Below, in pieces: positions 45,229-55,802 of a stretch of 64,000 bases of DNA. The notes below the pieces were generated by a model. That model saw only the letters and a program-made list of their open reading frames with translations. It did not search any database and was not told the DNA's origin. Made by a program: the position numbers and the translations under genes. The stretch is from Synechococcus sp. PROS-7-1 (GTDB taxonomy: Bacteria; Cyanobacteriota; Cyanobacteriia; PCC-6307; Cyanobiaceae). Numbering within the stretch: the stretch's first letter is position 1; each line of letters opens with the position of its first letter. Where the stretch lies: NCBI RefSeq assembly GCF_014279795.1, contig NZ_CP047945.1:330572-394571 (forward strand). The letters are read 5' to 3'.

Positions 45229-48200
45229 TTAGAAGGGGCGACGGTCGAGGACGTTGGGGAGAGGATCTGACGAATAGGGAATGAACGGTCGACCGGTTCC
45301 GGTGAAGTTGAAGTCGTTGAGGCGGAAGCGGAATCCACCGATGCCCTCATAGGGGTTGTAGTAGAAGCCGAGGTCATAACTGCGTCGCTGCCAGCGCAGT
45401 TCGATGTTCGAATTGATCACATTGCCGTAAAACTCCGACGCTGGATCGATGTTCACGCCTACGCCGGCATTCAGCAGCAGAGGACCTGCAATCTGCTGTG
45501 TGAGGCCGATCCCCAAGGTGCCGAGGTCGATCGCTTGATCGAATTCGAAAGGACTGGATCCCTGCTTCAACGTGCCTCCACCTGCGATCGAGAGTTGGGT
45601 GTAATCCAGGAAGGGTTTGCTGAAGGTGCCGAGGGTGAGGGTGGGTCCCCCCGTGAGGCTGATGGTGTTCTGGCGGTTGCCATCACCGAATGCTGCCAGC
45701 GAGGTGTTCACGTTGGTGCGCAGCTCCAGCCCAGGAACAATCGCCACGGGGCTGTAGCGGTAGGCCGCTTCAGGCGTTAGCTCCGCTGGCTGACCTCGCC
45801 AAAGTTGGTAGCGGCTGTTGAGCGATCCATAGAAGTTGGCGCGCAGGGTGTCGATCAGGTTGGTGCTGGTGAAGCTTTCAGCTTGGTAATTGCCCACGCC
45901 GAAACGCCAGATGTAGTCGTTCTTCAGTTGTCCCCAGCGCCAGTTGCCTTTCTGTTCTGCAAAACCGCCGTAGGCGCTGTACACATCGGTTTCACCCAAC
46001 GATCCGTTCCAGGTGCGGTAGCGATAGGCGCCGAACACGCGTGCGCTTACGTCTCCGATCCACGGGAGGGTGAAGGTTCGTCGTGTCGTGCCCCAGAAGC
46101 GGCTGCCGTCGCTGAAGTTGCTGGGATTGAAGGTGCTGATGTCAGCTTCAATCTTGGTTGATAAGCCAAGGAATTCGCTGTTGAGCTCCGCTTCCAGGCC
46201 GAACAGATCACCGACGGTGTTGTCCTGGGTGACCTTGTCGCTGTCGATGGAGGATCCGGGCGCCACGTAGCTGTTGTTGTCACCATTAACGGCACGCTGC
46301 AACAAGAACTGGGGTTGAAGCTCGAGCACGAGGTCTTCCGAGAACTCGATCGGTCGCAGGTTGCGGCCGATGAAGAAGCCACTGCGGTCGTCGTTGTCGA
46401 TGCCGAAGACCCAACGGTTCTCCACCTCTTCCTGTTTCTGAATCCTCTGTGTTCGCGATACGGGAATCGGCAGTCGCTCCTCAACAATCAGGCGATTGCG
46501 TTCACTCTTAATCAGGATGTCTCCGTTTTCTTCTTCCGTTGCCACCACGTTTTCAGCATCGATGCGGGTCTGCGCCGGGGTGAATGGATCGTTGGTGAAC
46601 CCCATCCGATCGGCACTCCACCCATCAGGGGTGAGCCGGACTTTGGCGGCCTGAATGCGCCAGCGGCTGATTTCACCCGTGATGAACTGGGTGCGCCCTT
46701 TTTGTTCGAGCTGGGAGGGTCTCACGCCGCCGTATTGATTGGCTGCCAGCACTTCGTTGTTGCGGAGATTGTCAGATCCACGGCTGCGTTCAAACACGAG
46801 GCGCTGCTGCAGCTGAATGCTGCTGATGCGCTGATCGATGGCGGCGATGGCTTCGGCTCGCAGCCGCTCTTGTTCCCGAAGGGACAGTTTGGAGTGTTGT
46901 GTTTGGGAGAGGACTGGGGCGGATGGTGCGTTGGCGGAGGTCGATGGCGCTGGGCGCATCGGGTTGCCGAGTGTGATGTCTTCGAGTTGCTCGTTCAGGC
47001 TCTGGGGGGAGACACGCGCGCTGCGTCCTGGGTCAGGGCAACCCAGTGGGGGTGGTGCCTGCGGTGATAAAGCTTCGGGCCTGTCCTGCCCCCAGCGGTA
47101 GCGGATGCCGATCAGGTAGGCGTTACTTCCCTCCTTCACACCGCTGTAGGTGCCGAATGCACCGGATCGGTGGTGGATACGTCCAACCAAGGAGAGTTCT
47201 GGAGACACAGCTGCCTCCAGTTCAAACGCGAGGTAATTGAGGAGTTGGGCGAAGTTCTCCCGGTAGGTGCGTTCGTAGTTGCTGACGGCGGTGTAATAAC
47301 TGATCCCTTCAACAAAGCCGAAGCTCAGCCATGGTTGAAGCCAGAGGCGTGCACCGATGCCGATGATGCCTTCTGCGAAGGCTTGCGTGGGGGTGTCGGC
47401 ATTGGGAACGCTCTGGTTGAAGGGGCCGCCTTGCTGTTGGTAAGCCTGGTGACCGAATAGATCGGCTTCCAGTTCGATCGCAAGGGGGCCTGCCCTCCAG
47501 ATGCGCTTCTGCATGCTCACGCCCAGCAGATATTCCGGACGCAAGCGACCATTGAACAGAAAGGTGTCACCGAAATTGGAATCGATCATCTGGCCGCCCC
47601 AGGCGGTGATCGCCCAGGGATGGGGATGCCAGTCGGGAATCGGAGGGAGCTCCGGCGGACACGCCATGCCGTCTTGATCTTCAGATGCTTGAGGGGGCGA
47701 AACCTCAGGCACCAGCCATTCCGGAGAGGGGGGAATCTCCAAATCCCAGAACGTGCTGTCATCCCCTTGCGGACTCAGGCGCTCTGCGCTGCTGGCATCA
47801 AGGTCGATGTCCAGAGCAGTTGGAAATCCAAGTCCACTGCTTTCCAACACCGGGAGCCTTCGCTCGGGAGCCTCCAACGGCTGACGTGGTTGCCCACGGT
47901 CGGCATTGCCTGTGGAGGGGAAGGGATTGAAATCAACGGCCGCTGTGTCCAGATCCAAGACGCCGTAAACGTCTTCCATCTCTCCACTGCCCTGGATCAG
48001 GCTTAAGCGCAGGGTGCTGGCTTGGAAGTACTGGGCCCCCCTGCGAAAGCGCACACTGCCGCGTGCAAAGAGCGTGTTGAACGCAGCGTCGAATTCGATG
48101 CGGTCGGCCTGGAGAACCCCACCGTTGAGGGTGACTTGCACATCACCTGTTGCAATGAACAGGTTGCGGCGGGCGTCAAAAGACTGGCTGTTGGACCGCA

Positions 48201-48438
48201 GCAGCAGTTCAGCAGGCGGTTGAATTGCTGGTGGCTGAAGATCCTGCGGATCACTGGATTGGGCTGACGGCTCTGGATCGTCCCCAGCGGTCTCTTCAAC
48301 GAGAACCTCCGCATTGGACTCAGGAACGACCCCGAAATCCACCAACTCTTCTCCCTCCGCCGCTCTGACAGGAACGATCAGAGCTGAGGCGATGGCCAGC
48401 AGACCAGTGATGGTGATTGGCGCCCGGAAGGCTGGCAA
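45229..48438 (-). CDS. LptD-like outer-membrane protein (DUF3769)
   Basis: A 1069-residue protein with an N-terminal signal region and two parts. Residues about 100-160 resemble an LptA/OstA-type beta-jellyroll (L-F-I-A-T-G-D-V-Q-V, G-G-V-L-Q-A-D-R-I-E-F, A-R-G-S-V-R-F). The rest, rich in aromatic strand-like segments (W-R-W-G-Q-L, Y-R-Y-R-T-W), is probably an outer-membrane beta-barrel. I recall this as DUF3769, the cyanobacterial counterpart of the LPS export protein LptD. It is downstream of psbI on the same strand, 108 bp away. Confidence 0.8.
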   Translation of the reverse strand: MPAFRAPITITGLLAIASALIVPVRAAEGEELVDFGVVPESNAEVLVEETAGDDPEPSAQSSDPQDLQPPAIQPPAELLLRSNSQSFDARRNLFIATGDVQVTLNGGVLQADRIEFDAAFNTLFARGSVRFRRGAQYFQASTLRLSLIQGSGEMEDVYGVLDLDTAAVDFNPFPSTGNADRGQPRQPLEAPERRLPVLESSGLGFPTALDIDLDASSAERLSPQGDDSTFWDLEIPPSPEWLVPEVSPPQASEDQDGMACPPELPPIPDWHPHPWAITAWGGQMIDSNFGDTFLFNGRLRPEYLLGVSMQKRIWRAGPLAIELEADLFGHQAYQQQGGPFNQSVPNADTPTQAFAEGIIGIGARLWLQPWLSFGFVEGISYYTAVSNYERTYRENFAQLLNYLAFELEAAVSPELSLVGRIHHRSGAFGTYSGVKEGSNAYLIGIRYRWGQDRPEALSPQAPPPLGCPDPGRSARVSPQSLNEQLEDITLGNPMRPAPSTSANAPSAPVLSQTQHSKLSLREQERLRAEAIAAIDQRISSIQLQQRLVFERSRGSDNLRNNEVLAANQYGGVRPSQLEQKGRTQFITGEISRWRIQAAKVRLTPDGWSADRMGFTNDPFTPAQTRIDAENVVATEEENGDILIKSERNRLIVEERLPIPVSRTQRIQKQEEVENRWVFGIDNDDRSGFFIGRNLRPIEFSEDLVLELQPQFLLQRAVNGDNNSYVAPGSSIDSDKVTQDNTVGDLFGLEAELNSEFLGLSTKIEADISTFNPSNFSDGSRFWGTTRRTFTLPWIGDVSARVFGAYRYRTWNGSLGETDVYSAYGGFAEQKGNWRWGQLKNDYIWRFGVGNYQAESFTSTNLIDTLRANFYGSLNSRYQLWRGQPAELTPEAAYRYSPVAIVPGLELRTNVNTSLAAFGDGNRQNTISLTGGPTLTLGTFSKPFLDYTQLSIAGGGTLKQGSSPFEFDQAIDLGTLGIGLTQQIAGPLLLNAGVGVNIDPASEFYGNVINSNIELRWQRRSYDLGFYYNPYEGIGGFRFRLNDFNFTGTGRPFIPYSSDPLPNVLDRRPF

Positions 48439-48546
48439 ACCCGCTCAGCAGTGGCCGGCGATCCTCCCATGGGCAGGAGCGTCACAAGCCGTTCGATGAC
48501 CAGTGATCGGCGTGGACCCGACCGATGGAACTTCAGGGGGTGGTGG

Positions 48547-48666
48547 TCAATCTTCGAGGTCCTTACGGCTCGGTGTGCGGCTGGGGTCGCTCGCGAGGAA
48601 GCCGAACACGAAGATCCCGAGGAAAAAGAAGACGACCGAGTAAACGGAGATCTTGAGGGCGAGCAT
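48547..48666 (-). CDS. psbI: Photosystem II protein PsbI
   Basis: A 39-residue PSII core subunit: [12 protein letters not shown], a single membrane helix ([11 protein letters not shown]) and S-D-P-S-R-T-P at the lumenal/stromal edge. Short but a full match to the family. Divergent from the mannosidase gene. Confidence 0.97.
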   Translation of the reverse strand: MLALKISVYSVVFFFLGIFVFGFLASDPSRTPSRKDLED

Positions 48667-48727
48667 GGAGACCGACCGGCGTCTGGGACAGCGTCATCAT
48701 CTTATGGGTCAAGGATGTGAGTTCACG

Positions 48728-51700
48728 ATGCAGGACCCTCTGCAGCCCCGGCGATTGGCGTGGATTGAAACGTTTCGGTGTCGCAGTCGCCTGGATCTCC
48801 TGCCCAAGTGGCATCGCTGCGGTGATCATCAGCAACGGTCTGTGCTGACGGAACCCTGGGGGGCAATCCACCGGCCTGACTGGGCTGAGCGGGGGTTGCT
48901 GATCTGGCCCAGAGGTGGCGTTTGGCTGGACATTGAGCAGGTGATCCGCTGGCCGTCGCATTGGCTTCAGAGCTCAAACCAGCAGGAGCGCCTTGTGCTC
49001 AGTTGGTGGGCGGATGAGGTCCGGGTCTGGGTCGATGATGTGCTGGTCCACAGCGGTGACCTGTTCGATACCCGTTGCCGTTGGGTTCTGCCGGAGCGTT
49101 GGCGCAGCAGTTCTGGATTGCGGGTTCGGCTTCAGCTCCGCAGCCCATGCCATGACGATGGCGCTTTGATCAGCAGCCAGTTGGTGAGGGAGCCGCTGAA
49201 TCCAAAGGAGGACCCTGACGGTTGCCTCCTGCCGGAGGCGTTGGATCTTCTGCAGCTCAGCCAGCCTCAAATCCCTGAGTCGTGGCTCGACAGTGAGCCC
49301 AGTTCTGACCAGGCCGTTGCCTTGGTGCAGTCCCATCTGGCTGAGCAGGCTCCAGCCAATGGTGTCTTGCATTGGGTTGGCCATGCCCACCTTGATCTGG
49401 CCTGGCTCTGGCCAGTGGCCGATACCTGGCAGGCGGCCGAGCGGACGTTCCGTTCAGCCCTGGCGTTGATGGAGCGCTGGCCGGATCTGCATTTCGCCCA
49501 TTCCACACCAGCTCTTTATGCCTGGATGGCCCAGCATCGGCCTGCGCTGTTTGCCCGCATTCAGGAGGCCAGTCGCAAGGGGCGCTGGGAGCCCATCAAT
49601 GGCCCCTGGGTCGAAACCGACTGCGTTTTGATCAGCACAGCCTCCTTGTGGAGGCAGTTCGATTGGGGGCAAAAGTTCAGTCGCCAGCACTTTCCTGAAT
49701 GGAGGCATGATCTGGCCTGGCTGCCTGACAGCTTCGGTTTTGGTGCCGGGCTTCCAGCGGTCGCTAACGCCACCGGCGTGCAGTGGTTCTGCACCCACAA
49801 ACTGGCTTGGAACGCGACAAATCCATTCCCCCACAGGTTGTTTCGCTGGCGAGGCCGCGGCTCCGCCGAGGTGATGGCCCTGATGCTTCCTGGGATCGGC
49901 ACCGATGCCGACCCCGTGGCGATGGGGGCTGAGCAGCTCAAGTTTCAACAGAGCACTGGTATCGACCGGGCGTTGTGGCTCCCCGGAGTGGGAGATCATG
50001 GTGGTGGCCCGACGGCCGAGATGCTGGAGCAGTTGCAGCTCTGGCAAGACCATCCTCAGTCTCCGGCCCGTGAAGGTGGCACCGTGCGTGGCTTTCTGCA
50101 GCACCTGGAACCTCTGCGCACGGGGTTACCGGTTTGGCGTGATGAGCTCTATCTCGAGCTGCATCGGGGTTGTGCCACCTCCCGCCCCGATCAGAAACGC
50201 CACAACCGAACCCTGGAACGACTGCTGCGGGAAGCCGATCTCGTGGCAGCACTGCTAGGCCAGGAGGGGCAGGACTGGGCCTGGTTGGTTCTGCTCTTTC
50301 ATCAATTTCATGACATTCTCCCCGGCACGGCCATCCCAGAGGTGTTTGATCAGGCCGAACCGCAGTGGCGCGCCGCCCGTCGCGCGGCTGCGGCTGCCCG
50401 TGATGCAGGCCTGAAGCATCTTCTTTCTGGTAACAGTCCAGCTGGGAATCGTCCAGGTCATGGCGGTGAACGCTTTGCTCCGGAGCGCTGGGCCTGGTGT
50501 GCGTTGCAGCCCTTGCCGCGTTGGTCGCCGCTACTAAGGCTTCCGCGAGGGCAATGGTCCAGCGCCGGTCGGCGGCTGCCGGTGCAGGCAGCAGCTGCCG
50601 GCGGTGTTTGGGTGCAGCTGCCCATGGTCGATGGAGTGAGTGCGGTGCCGCTAGCGCGCGCACTCCATCGTTCCGAGCCTTGCCAAAGCGCTGAGGCTGT
50701 GCGCGACCCCGTCCAGGTGACAGCCCTTGAAAGCGGAGGTTGGAGGTTGTCCAACGCACAACTCTCAATCGACGTTGGGCCTCTGGGACTGATCGGTCTC
50801 CGGGATGCTGGGGGAGGTGACTGTCTGGCGGCTCCGCTGCGCTTAAACCGCTACCGCGATCACGGTGAATTCTGGGATGCCTGGGATCTTGCTGAGGATT
50901 ACCGGAAGCATCCGTTGCCCATGCCAGAGCGTTGGCAGGTGCAACTGCAGGACTCTGGCCCCTTGGTGGCCCGCGTCACGCTTCGCGGGCAGTTCGGGGT
51001 CAGCGCACTGCGAATGGATGTGCTGCTCTGTGCTGACTCTCCGCACGTGGAGCTGCTCCTCAGTGTTCAGTGGCGCCAGTCTCATGAGCTGTTGCGCCTT
51101 GAGTGTCCTCTGCTGAGCCCTGCAGTGCGCTGGGCCTCCGACACCAGCGGTGGTGTGATCGAGCGACCTGCTGTGCCGCGCACGCCCATGGAGAAGGCCC
51201 GATGGGAGGTGCCTGTGATCTCCTGGCTGGCCAGCGTTCCTGCCGCGCCAGGAGGCGGGCTGGCCCTGTTGCTCGATGGACCCCAGGGCGTTGATGCGGG
51301 GTCTGATCACCTCGGGGTGTCCCTGCTCAGAGGTCCCACCTGGCCCGACCCCTCGGCCGATGCCGGTTGGCATCGGCAGCGTGTCGCCTTGATGCCGCTG
51401 GCGGATGGATGGATGCGCAACGGTGTGCCGCAAGCGGCCATTCGATTCCGAGAACCGGGGTGGCACGGGCCTGTGGACCTACAAGATTTCTGGCAGGGGC
51501 TTCCCGCTGTCCCCGATGGCCTGATCCCCCTGGCCATGAAGCCCTCGATGGCCGCTGATGGAACGATGCGTTCAGCAGCCTCGGCGTTGATGATTCAGCT
51601 GCTGAACCCCGGGGCTCAGCGCTTGCGTTGGCTCCTTGATGATGGCTGGACGATGCCAACAGGGGAGACCAGCATCCAATTAATGCCCGGTGAACTCAGG

Positions 51701-51730
51701 GAGGTGCGGTTGGTCCGTCAGTCCTCGTGA
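48728..51730 (+). CDS. GH38-family alpha-mannosidase
   Basis: A roughly 1000-residue glycoside hydrolase. The catalytic domain has the zinc motif [17 protein letters not shown] and the nucleophile region [10 protein letters not shown]; the C-terminal half is the mannosidase beta-sandwich. ATG 48728 is chosen; earlier in-frame ATGs at 48653 and 48665 overlap psbI. No signal peptide, so probably cytoplasmic degradation or recycling of mannosyl compounds. Substrate unknown. Confidence 0.9.
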   Translation: MQDPLQPRRLAWIETFRCRSRLDLLPKWHRCGDHQQRSVLTEPWGAIHRPDWAERGLLIWPRGGVWLDIEQVIRWPSHWLQSSNQQERLVLSWWADEVRVWVDDVLVHSGDLFDTRCRWVLPERWRSSSGLRVRLQLRSPCHDDGALISSQLVREPLNPKEDPDGCLLPEALDLLQLSQPQIPESWLDSEPSSDQAVALVQSHLAEQAPANGVLHWVGHAHLDLAWLWPVADTWQAAERTFRSALALMERWPDLHFAHSTPALYAWMAQHRPALFARIQEASRKGRWEPINGPWVETDCVLISTASLWRQFDWGQKFSRQHFPEWRHDLAWLPDSFGFGAGLPAVANATGVQWFCTHKLAWNATNPFPHRLFRWRGRGSAEVMALMLPGIGTDADPVAMGAEQLKFQQSTGIDRALWLPGVGDHGGGPTAEMLEQLQLWQDHPQSPAREGGTVRGFLQHLEPLRTGLPVWRDELYLELHRGCATSRPDQKRHNRTLERLLREADLVAALLGQEGQDWAWLVLLFHQFHDILPGTAIPEVFDQAEPQWRAARRAAAAARDAGLKHLLSGNSPAGNRPGHGGERFAPERWAWCALQPLPRWSPLLRLPRGQWSSAGRRLPVQAAAAGGVWVQLPMVDGVSAVPLARALHRSEPCQSAEAVRDPVQVTALESGGWRLSNAQLSIDVGPLGLIGLRDAGGGDCLAAPLRLNRYRDHGEFWDAWDLAEDYRKHPLPMPERWQVQLQDSGPLVARVTLRGQFGVSALRMDVLLCADSPHVELLLSVQWRQSHELLRLECPLLSPAVRWASDTSGGVIERPAVPRTPMEKARWEVPVISWLASVPAAPGGGLALLLDGPQGVDAGSDHLGVSLLRGPTWPDPSADAGWHRQRVALMPLADGWMRNGVPQAAIRFREPGWHGPVDLQDFWQGLPAVPDGLIPLAMKPSMAADGTMRSAASALMIQLLNPGAQRLRWLLDDGWTMPTGETSIQLMPGELREVRLVRQSS

Positions 51731-51858
51731 TCGTCGAAGGGGTCGTCGAGGCGTTTCGAGGGCGGACCAAATGCTGTGTAAACCCCAAAACCGGTGAGTC
51801 CAAGCAGGGCAGCCAGAACGGCAATCGCGACGGACAGGGCCGGCGAAGAACTTTCCAT
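51718..51858 (-). CDS. psbN: Photosystem II assembly protein PsbN
   Basis: A 46-residue single-helix protein ([25 protein letters not shown]) that assists PSII assembly. ATG 51858; the open frame upstream is psbN/psbH spacer. Its stop overlaps the GH38 gene end by 13 bp. It is divergent from psbH. Confidence 0.96.
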   Translation of the reverse strand: MESSSPALSVAIAVLAALLGLTGFGVYTAFGPPSKRLDDPFDDHED

Positions 51859-51943
51859 CACATCTCTCGACAGGATCGGCCTCTTCCGGGCCGGGACCCC
51901 TAGAGTATCTGGACTGAACTTCACCCGAGACCCAAGCGCCGTT

Positions 51944-52144
51944 ATGGCTCAACGCACTCGTCTGGGCGATCTGCTCCGTCCCCTTAATTCTGAGTACGGC
52001 AAGGTTGTGCCTGGCTGGGGAACCACTCCAGTGATGGGAATTTTCATGGTGCTGTTCCTGGTGTTCCTGCTCGTGATCCTGCAGCTGTACAACCAGTCCC
52101 TGATCCTGGAAGGGATCAACGTCAACTGGAACGGGGCCGGCTGA
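51944..52144 (+). CDS. psbH: Photosystem II protein PsbH
   Basis: A 66-residue single-helix PSII subunit: [20 protein letters not shown], then [10 protein letters not shown] and a membrane helix, ending [13 protein letters not shown] 51944. Followed by tatA and pth on the same strand. Confidence 0.97.
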   Translation: MAQRTRLGDLLRPLNSEYGKVVPGWGTTPVMGIFMVLFLVFLLVILQLYNQSLILEGINVNWNGAG

Positions 52145-52179
52145 TTGTTGCCGGCTCATCCCTCTCTGGGGCGAGGCTC

Positions 52180-52425
52180 ATGAACGTGTTTGGAATCGGC
52201 CTTCCTGAGATGGCCGTGATTGGTGCCGTTGCATTGCTTGTGTTCGGTCCGAAGCGTCTTCCCGAGCTCGGCCGAACCCTGGGGAAAACCTTGAAGGGGT
52301 TTCAATCCGCTTCCAAGGAATTTGAGCGGGAAATCAACAAAGCCATGGCTGAGCCTGAGGTGCTTCCTGAGGCTTCTGAGCCCACGACGGACACCACGCC
52401 GTCGAAAGGCGCCAGCGCTGACTGA
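52180..52425 (+). CDS. tatA: Twin-arginine translocase subunit TatA/E
   Basis: An 81-residue TatA: short N-terminus, one membrane helix (M-A-V-I-G-A-V-A-L-L-V), the F-G-P-K-R-L-P-E-L-G hinge and an amphipathic helix. It forms the thylakoid/plasma membrane Tat pore for folded proteins. Same-strand neighbours psbH and pth. Confidence 0.93.
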   Translation: MNVFGIGLPEMAVIGAVALLVFGPKRLPELGRTLGKTLKGFQSASKEFEREINKAMAEPEVLPEASEPTTDTTPSKGASAD

Positions 52426-52427
52426 TC

Positions 52428-53057
52428 GTGATCAACTCCGGCGACCTCCGATTGGTGGTGGGTCTTGGCAATCCGGGTGACCGTTACGCCTCGACCCGTC
52501 ACAACGTGGGGTTCATGGTTCTTGAGCAGCTTGCTGCGCGGGAACATGCACGGTTCAGACCCATGGCCAAGCTCCAGGGTGATCTTGCGGATATCGGCGC
52601 CGGCCCCGATCGTTTGCGCCTGTTGATGCCCAAGACCTTCATGAATGAGAGCGGCCGATCGATCCGGTCCACCCTCGACTGGTTTGGTTTGAGCTTGGGA
52701 CAGGTCATCGTCCTCGTTGATGACATGGACCTGCCTCTGGGACGCCTGCGCTTGCGGGCTCAAGGCAGTGCCGGCGGTCACAACGGCTTGAAAAGCACGA
52801 TTCAGCATCTCGGCACCCAAGAGTTCGCACGTCTTCGCATTGGTATTGGCGCTCCGGGGCGTTCGCCTGAGGAGCGGCGGGCTCGCACCGTGTCCCATGT
52901 GCTGGGGCCGTTCAGCCGTGAGGAAGAGCCTTTGCTGAAGGAGGTGTTAAACGAAGTTCTCGCCGGGCTGGAACGAATCCAGCGTCAGGGATTGGAGAGG
53001 GCAGGGAATCACATCAATGCCCTGAATCTCGCCCCTGCTCAGAGTGAGTCGGGTTGA
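52428..53057 (+). CDS. pth: Peptidyl-tRNA hydrolase
   Basis: A 209-residue Pth that frees tRNA from peptidyl-tRNA: V-G-L-G-N-P-G, R-H-N-V-G-F (catalytic His), P-K-T-F-M-N-E-S-G and G-G-H-N-G-L-K-S. GTG 52428 is the start, 2 nt after tatA; the gene ends at or next to the DUF3146 start. Confidence 0.94.
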   Translation: MINSGDLRLVVGLGNPGDRYASTRHNVGFMVLEQLAAREHARFRPMAKLQGDLADIGAGPDRLRLLMPKTFMNESGRSIRSTLDWFGLSLGQVIVLVDDMDLPLGRLRLRAQGSAGGHNGLKSTIQHLGTQEFARLRIGIGAPGRSPEERRARTVSHVLGPFSREEEPLLKEVLNEVLAGLERIQRQGLERAGNHINALNLAPAQSESG

Positions 53058-53314
53058 TGGCGCCATTGCCCGTCACCACGGCACATCTAAGGGTGCATCG
53101 CCAGAGTTTCAGCGACCAGTGTTTGGAAGGTGAGGTTCAGGCCGGTGGCTTTGTCTGGGAGTTTCAGTGGTTCTTCAACCGCGGTGAGCTCAGCGTTGAG
53201 CCTTCGCTCGGACGCGCCCTGATCCAGGATGCGTTGCTGCGATTTTTGGTGAGGTCCGATTACCGGCTGGAGGCTGGAGGGGATTACAGCTTCACGGTGA
53301 GAGCCAAGTTCTGA
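53057..53314 (+). CDS. DUF3146 family protein
   Basis: An 85-residue cyanobacterial protein. Conserved-looking segments are G-G-F-V-W-E-F-Q-W-F-F and R-G-E-L-S-V-E-P-S-L-G. I recall it as DUF3146; function unknown. ATG 53057 overlaps the pth stop by one base; its 3' end overlaps the convergent RuvC-fold nuclease gene by 31 bp. Confidence 0.75.
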   Translation: MAPLPVTTAHLRVHRQSFSDQCLEGEVQAGGFVWEFQWFFNRGELSVEPSLGRALIQDALLRFLVRSDYRLEAGGDYSFTVRAKF

Positions 53315-53733
53315 TGTGGGGGGGCTGGCGCAGGCCATTGGAAACGGCAGTTGAGCGCAGATTCGAGTATCACCAGTGCTGCAACAGCATCGAGATCGCA
53401 GGGGGGGATGCGTAATCCCTCAGGCAGCAGTCGCCGCCAGCCTCTGGGAGGCCAGAGCTCCCAGTAGCGACTCCTTGCCAGAAGGGTGGTGCCGCGTTCG
53501 TCAACAACGGTGAGCTGCAGATCCGCCGGTAGCTGCTCACTCCAGTGCTCACTGGCTGTGCCGTTGCCCATCACGATGCGATCAAGAGGGGCCTGCGAGC
53601 GCCACTGCTCCAGAGTTTCCAAGACGGAGCCTGTTTGGACGACCTGGCCCTCAAGGACGACCTCCAAATCCGTGTCGACGAGCACGAGCCCGCACTTGCT
53701 TCGGCCTGGATCCAGAGCGGCGATGTGGGTCAA
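53284..53733 (-). CDS. RuvC/YqgF-fold resolvase-like protein
   Basis: A 149-residue RNase-H-fold protein with acidic residues in the expected places: A-L-D-P-G-R-S-K-C-G (Asp), V-V-D-E-R-G-T-T (Glu) and C-D-L-D-A-V-A-A-L (Asp). Holliday-junction or rRNA-processing nuclease activity is suggested by family. Its ATG overlaps the DUF3084 stop (ATGA), so it is coupled with that gene. Confidence 0.78.
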   Translation of the reverse strand: MTHIAALDPGRSKCGLVLVDTDLEVVLEGQVVQTGSVLETLEQWRSQAPLDRIVMGNGTASEHWSEQLPADLQLTVVDERGTTLLARSRYWELWPPRGWRRLLPEGLRIPPCDLDAVAALVILESALNCRFQWPAPAPPHQNLALTVKL

Positions 53734-54935
53734 GGAGAGTCCTCCGCAGGGGTGGGCTTGAAGCTGCGTTGAAGCCGAATCTCAATCGCCACGGGGTCGG
53801 CTGTTTCAGTGCCGCCGAGTGCCACCGCTTCCAGTTCAACCCGACCAGTGCTGCGATCGATCAGGGTCTGTCCAAGCGCGTTCAGCGCCTGGGAGTCGAA
53901 TTGCAATCCTTTGCTGATGGATCCGCGCCGTTGAATCTCCGCCAGCGTTGAGGCCAGTAGCAGGTTCAGCCTGTTGCGGACCTGTTCCGCGGATGTTTCT
54001 CCGCTGGCCAGGGCGGTTGATGCAAGCACCTCGCCATCACGGGTGATGGTGAGGTTCGGCCTGACCTCAGGAAAGGCATACACAACCGTTTCTCCCTGCA
54101 GCACGTTGGCGGCCGAGCGCAGCAGCACAACCCACGTGCCTGGTTTGCGGATGGCGTCTTCCAGGCGTTTGATGTCCTGACGGGGCACCAACAGGATCTG
54201 CTTGTCGGGCGCTTGCCCTGGGAGAACCTGCTGGTAAGCCTGCAAATTGGCCTCTCTCAGCACCTGGTCGATCACCTGACGCGCCTGGTCAGGACGTTCA
54301 AGCTTGAGGGTGGCTGTTGCGAGGGGCTGGCCACTGCTGATGGCCACATTGCCGCGGCGCAGGGCCAGAAGATTGCCTTCCAGCTGTTTCAACTCGGCTT
54401 CGCCGGAGCGGATGCGATTGCGCACCGCGGCAAGCTCACGGTCGGTTCTGCGGATTTCGTCGTCGCGTTGGCGAACGTCCTGGCTCAGGCGCAGTCGTTC
54501 AGCTTCCAGTCGGCGCGTTTGCTCCTGTAGGGGTTTGAGTGTTTCTCTCAGCTGGTTGGCTTGCTTGCGCGCTTCTTCCAGGCGTCTGCGCGCTTCGATC
54601 TCATCCTTGCGCGCTGTCTCGAGTTGTTGTCTGGATTGTCTCTGCGCCGCCCGGCTGGACTTCAGGTCCGCCCGGCTGTTGCGCAGCCTGGCCTGGAGGT
54701 CATTCAGTTCAAAAAGGCCAACGCGCAACTGCCGACTCACGAGAAGCATCAGGCCCAGGGAGAGGACGCTGATCAGACTGCCGGTGAGCACCGTGATCAC
54801 CACCGCGGTCTGACGGGGACGCAGGCCGAAGAGGCTCAGCCGAGCCTTGCCCACCCTGGATCCGAGGCGATCCCCCAGGGTCGAGAGCACGCCTCCGAGG
54901 ACCAGCAATGACAGCAGCAGTAACCAGCCGGTCAC
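53730..54935 (-). CDS. DUF3084 coiled-coil membrane protein
   Basis: A 401-residue cyanobacterial protein: two N-terminal membrane helices (W-L-L-L-L-S-L-L-V-L-G-G-V-L, then V-L-T-G-S-L-I-S-V-L-S-L-G-L-M-L-L), a long charged coiled coil (about 80-195) and a C-terminal globular DUF3084 domain. Located between ntcA and the coupled RuvC-fold gene. Function unknown; a membrane-anchored scaffold is inferred. Confidence 0.82.
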   Translation of the reverse strand: MTGWLLLLSLLVLGGVLSTLGDRLGSRVGKARLSLFGLRPRQTAVVITVLTGSLISVLSLGLMLLVSRQLRVGLFELNDLQARLRNSRADLKSSRAAQRQSRQQLETARKDEIEARRRLEEARKQANQLRETLKPLQEQTRRLEAERLRLSQDVRQRDDEIRRTDRELAAVRNRIRSGEAELKQLEGNLLALRRGNVAISSGQPLATATLKLERPDQARQVIDQVLREANLQAYQQVLPGQAPDKQILLVPRQDIKRLEDAIRKPGTWVVLLRSAANVLQGETVVYAFPEVRPNLTITRDGEVLASTALASGETSAEQVRNRLNLLLASTLAEIQRRGSISKGLQFDSQALNALGQTLIDRSTGRVELEAVALGGTETADPVAIEIRLQRSFKPTPAEDSP

Positions 54936-54992
54936 AGTGAATTCATTGCAGGGCGTGCAGGTTAAACGCCGCTATCTTCACCCGTCCGACGG

Positions 54993-55736
54993 TCAGCTGA
55001 AACGTTTGGCCAGGGCGATCGGATCGAGCACTGTGATTTTTTTGCGGTCAATCTCGACAAGTCCTGAATTGCGTAGGTCTCCGAGGAGGCGGGTGATCGT
55101 GACCCGGGTGGATCCAATGGCCTCGGCGATGGCTTGGTGCGACAGCCGTAAATCGATCGTGATCCCCTGGTTCCCAGGAATGCCGAAGTCGCGGCAGAGC
55201 ACCAGCAGAAAACTCACCAGGCGGGACGACATGTCGCGGTGGGTGAGTGTTTCGATCATGGTCTCCGTTTGGAGGATTCGGCTTGAGAGTCCCTGCAGCA
55301 AGAGCAGTCCAACCGAGGTATCGGCTTCGATGGCCTGTCGGACCGATGTGGCAGGCGCCGTGACCATTTCCACTCTCGTGAAGGCCACTGAGTGGTAAAA
55401 GCGATCAGAGCGATGGCCGGTCAGCAGAGAAAGCACACCGAACAGGCTGTTCTCTCGAAGCAGCGCCACGGTGATCTCTTCCCCTGACTCATAAACGCGA
55501 GAGAGGCGCACTGCACCTCGGCGGATTAAGTAGACGCGCTCGGCGGGATCGCCCGGAAAGAAGATGGTCTTGTTGCGTTCCACCAGCTCCGTGTTGGCGC
55601 CATCCAGATCTCGGATCACCTCCAACAAGGTTCTGCTGGAGGGGGCGGGTGCGTTGGCCAGGCTCACATTGGTGGGTCGACCGGGCTGGGGCACCGTGCG
55701 ACTGAAGCCGCGGATCACTTCGGGCATGGCCAGCAC
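54993..55736 (-). CDS. ntcA: Global nitrogen regulator NtcA
   Basis: A roughly 247-residue CRP-family activator that senses 2-oxoglutarate and binds GTA-N8-TAC. The cyclic-nucleotide-fold N-terminal part ([21 protein letters not shown]) is followed by the helix-turn-helix ([21 protein letters not shown]). A near-consensus box lies upstream, consistent with autoregulation. ATG at residue 4 is an alternative start. Confidence 0.96.
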   Translation of the reverse strand: MLAMPEVIRGFSRTVPQPGRPTNVSLANAPAPSSRTLLEVIRDLDGANTELVERNKTIFFPGDPAERVYLIRRGAVRLSRVYESGEEITVALLRENSLFGVLSLLTGHRSDRFYHSVAFTRVEMVTAPATSVRQAIEADTSVGLLLLQGLSSRILQTETMIETLTHRDMSSRLVSFLLVLCRDFGIPGNQGITIDLRLSHQAIAEAIGSTRVTITRLLGDLRNSGLVEIDRKKITVLDPIALAKRFS

Positions 55737-55776
55737 ATCGCTTCAGGGAAGTTAAGGAGCGATCGACTCTCACCCT

Positions 55777-55790
55777 GTAGCAACGCACAC
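55777..55790 (-). promoter_or_regulatory. Near-consensus NtcA box before ntcA
   Basis: On the minus strand GTGTGCGTTGCTAC fits GT-N10-AC and differs from GTA-N8-TAC at one half-site base. It is 40 bp upstream of the ntcA start. Autoregulation is known for ntcA in cyanobacteria, so this is plausible but weaker than the amt box. Confidence 0.45.
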
Positions 55791-55802
55791 GGTTCGAAGG
55801 GC

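Noticed and set aside
49938-50768. Long minus-strand frame inside the mannosidase gene
   Set aside because: Arg/Pro-rich shadow frame typical of GC-rich genomes; the GH38 motifs are on the other strand.
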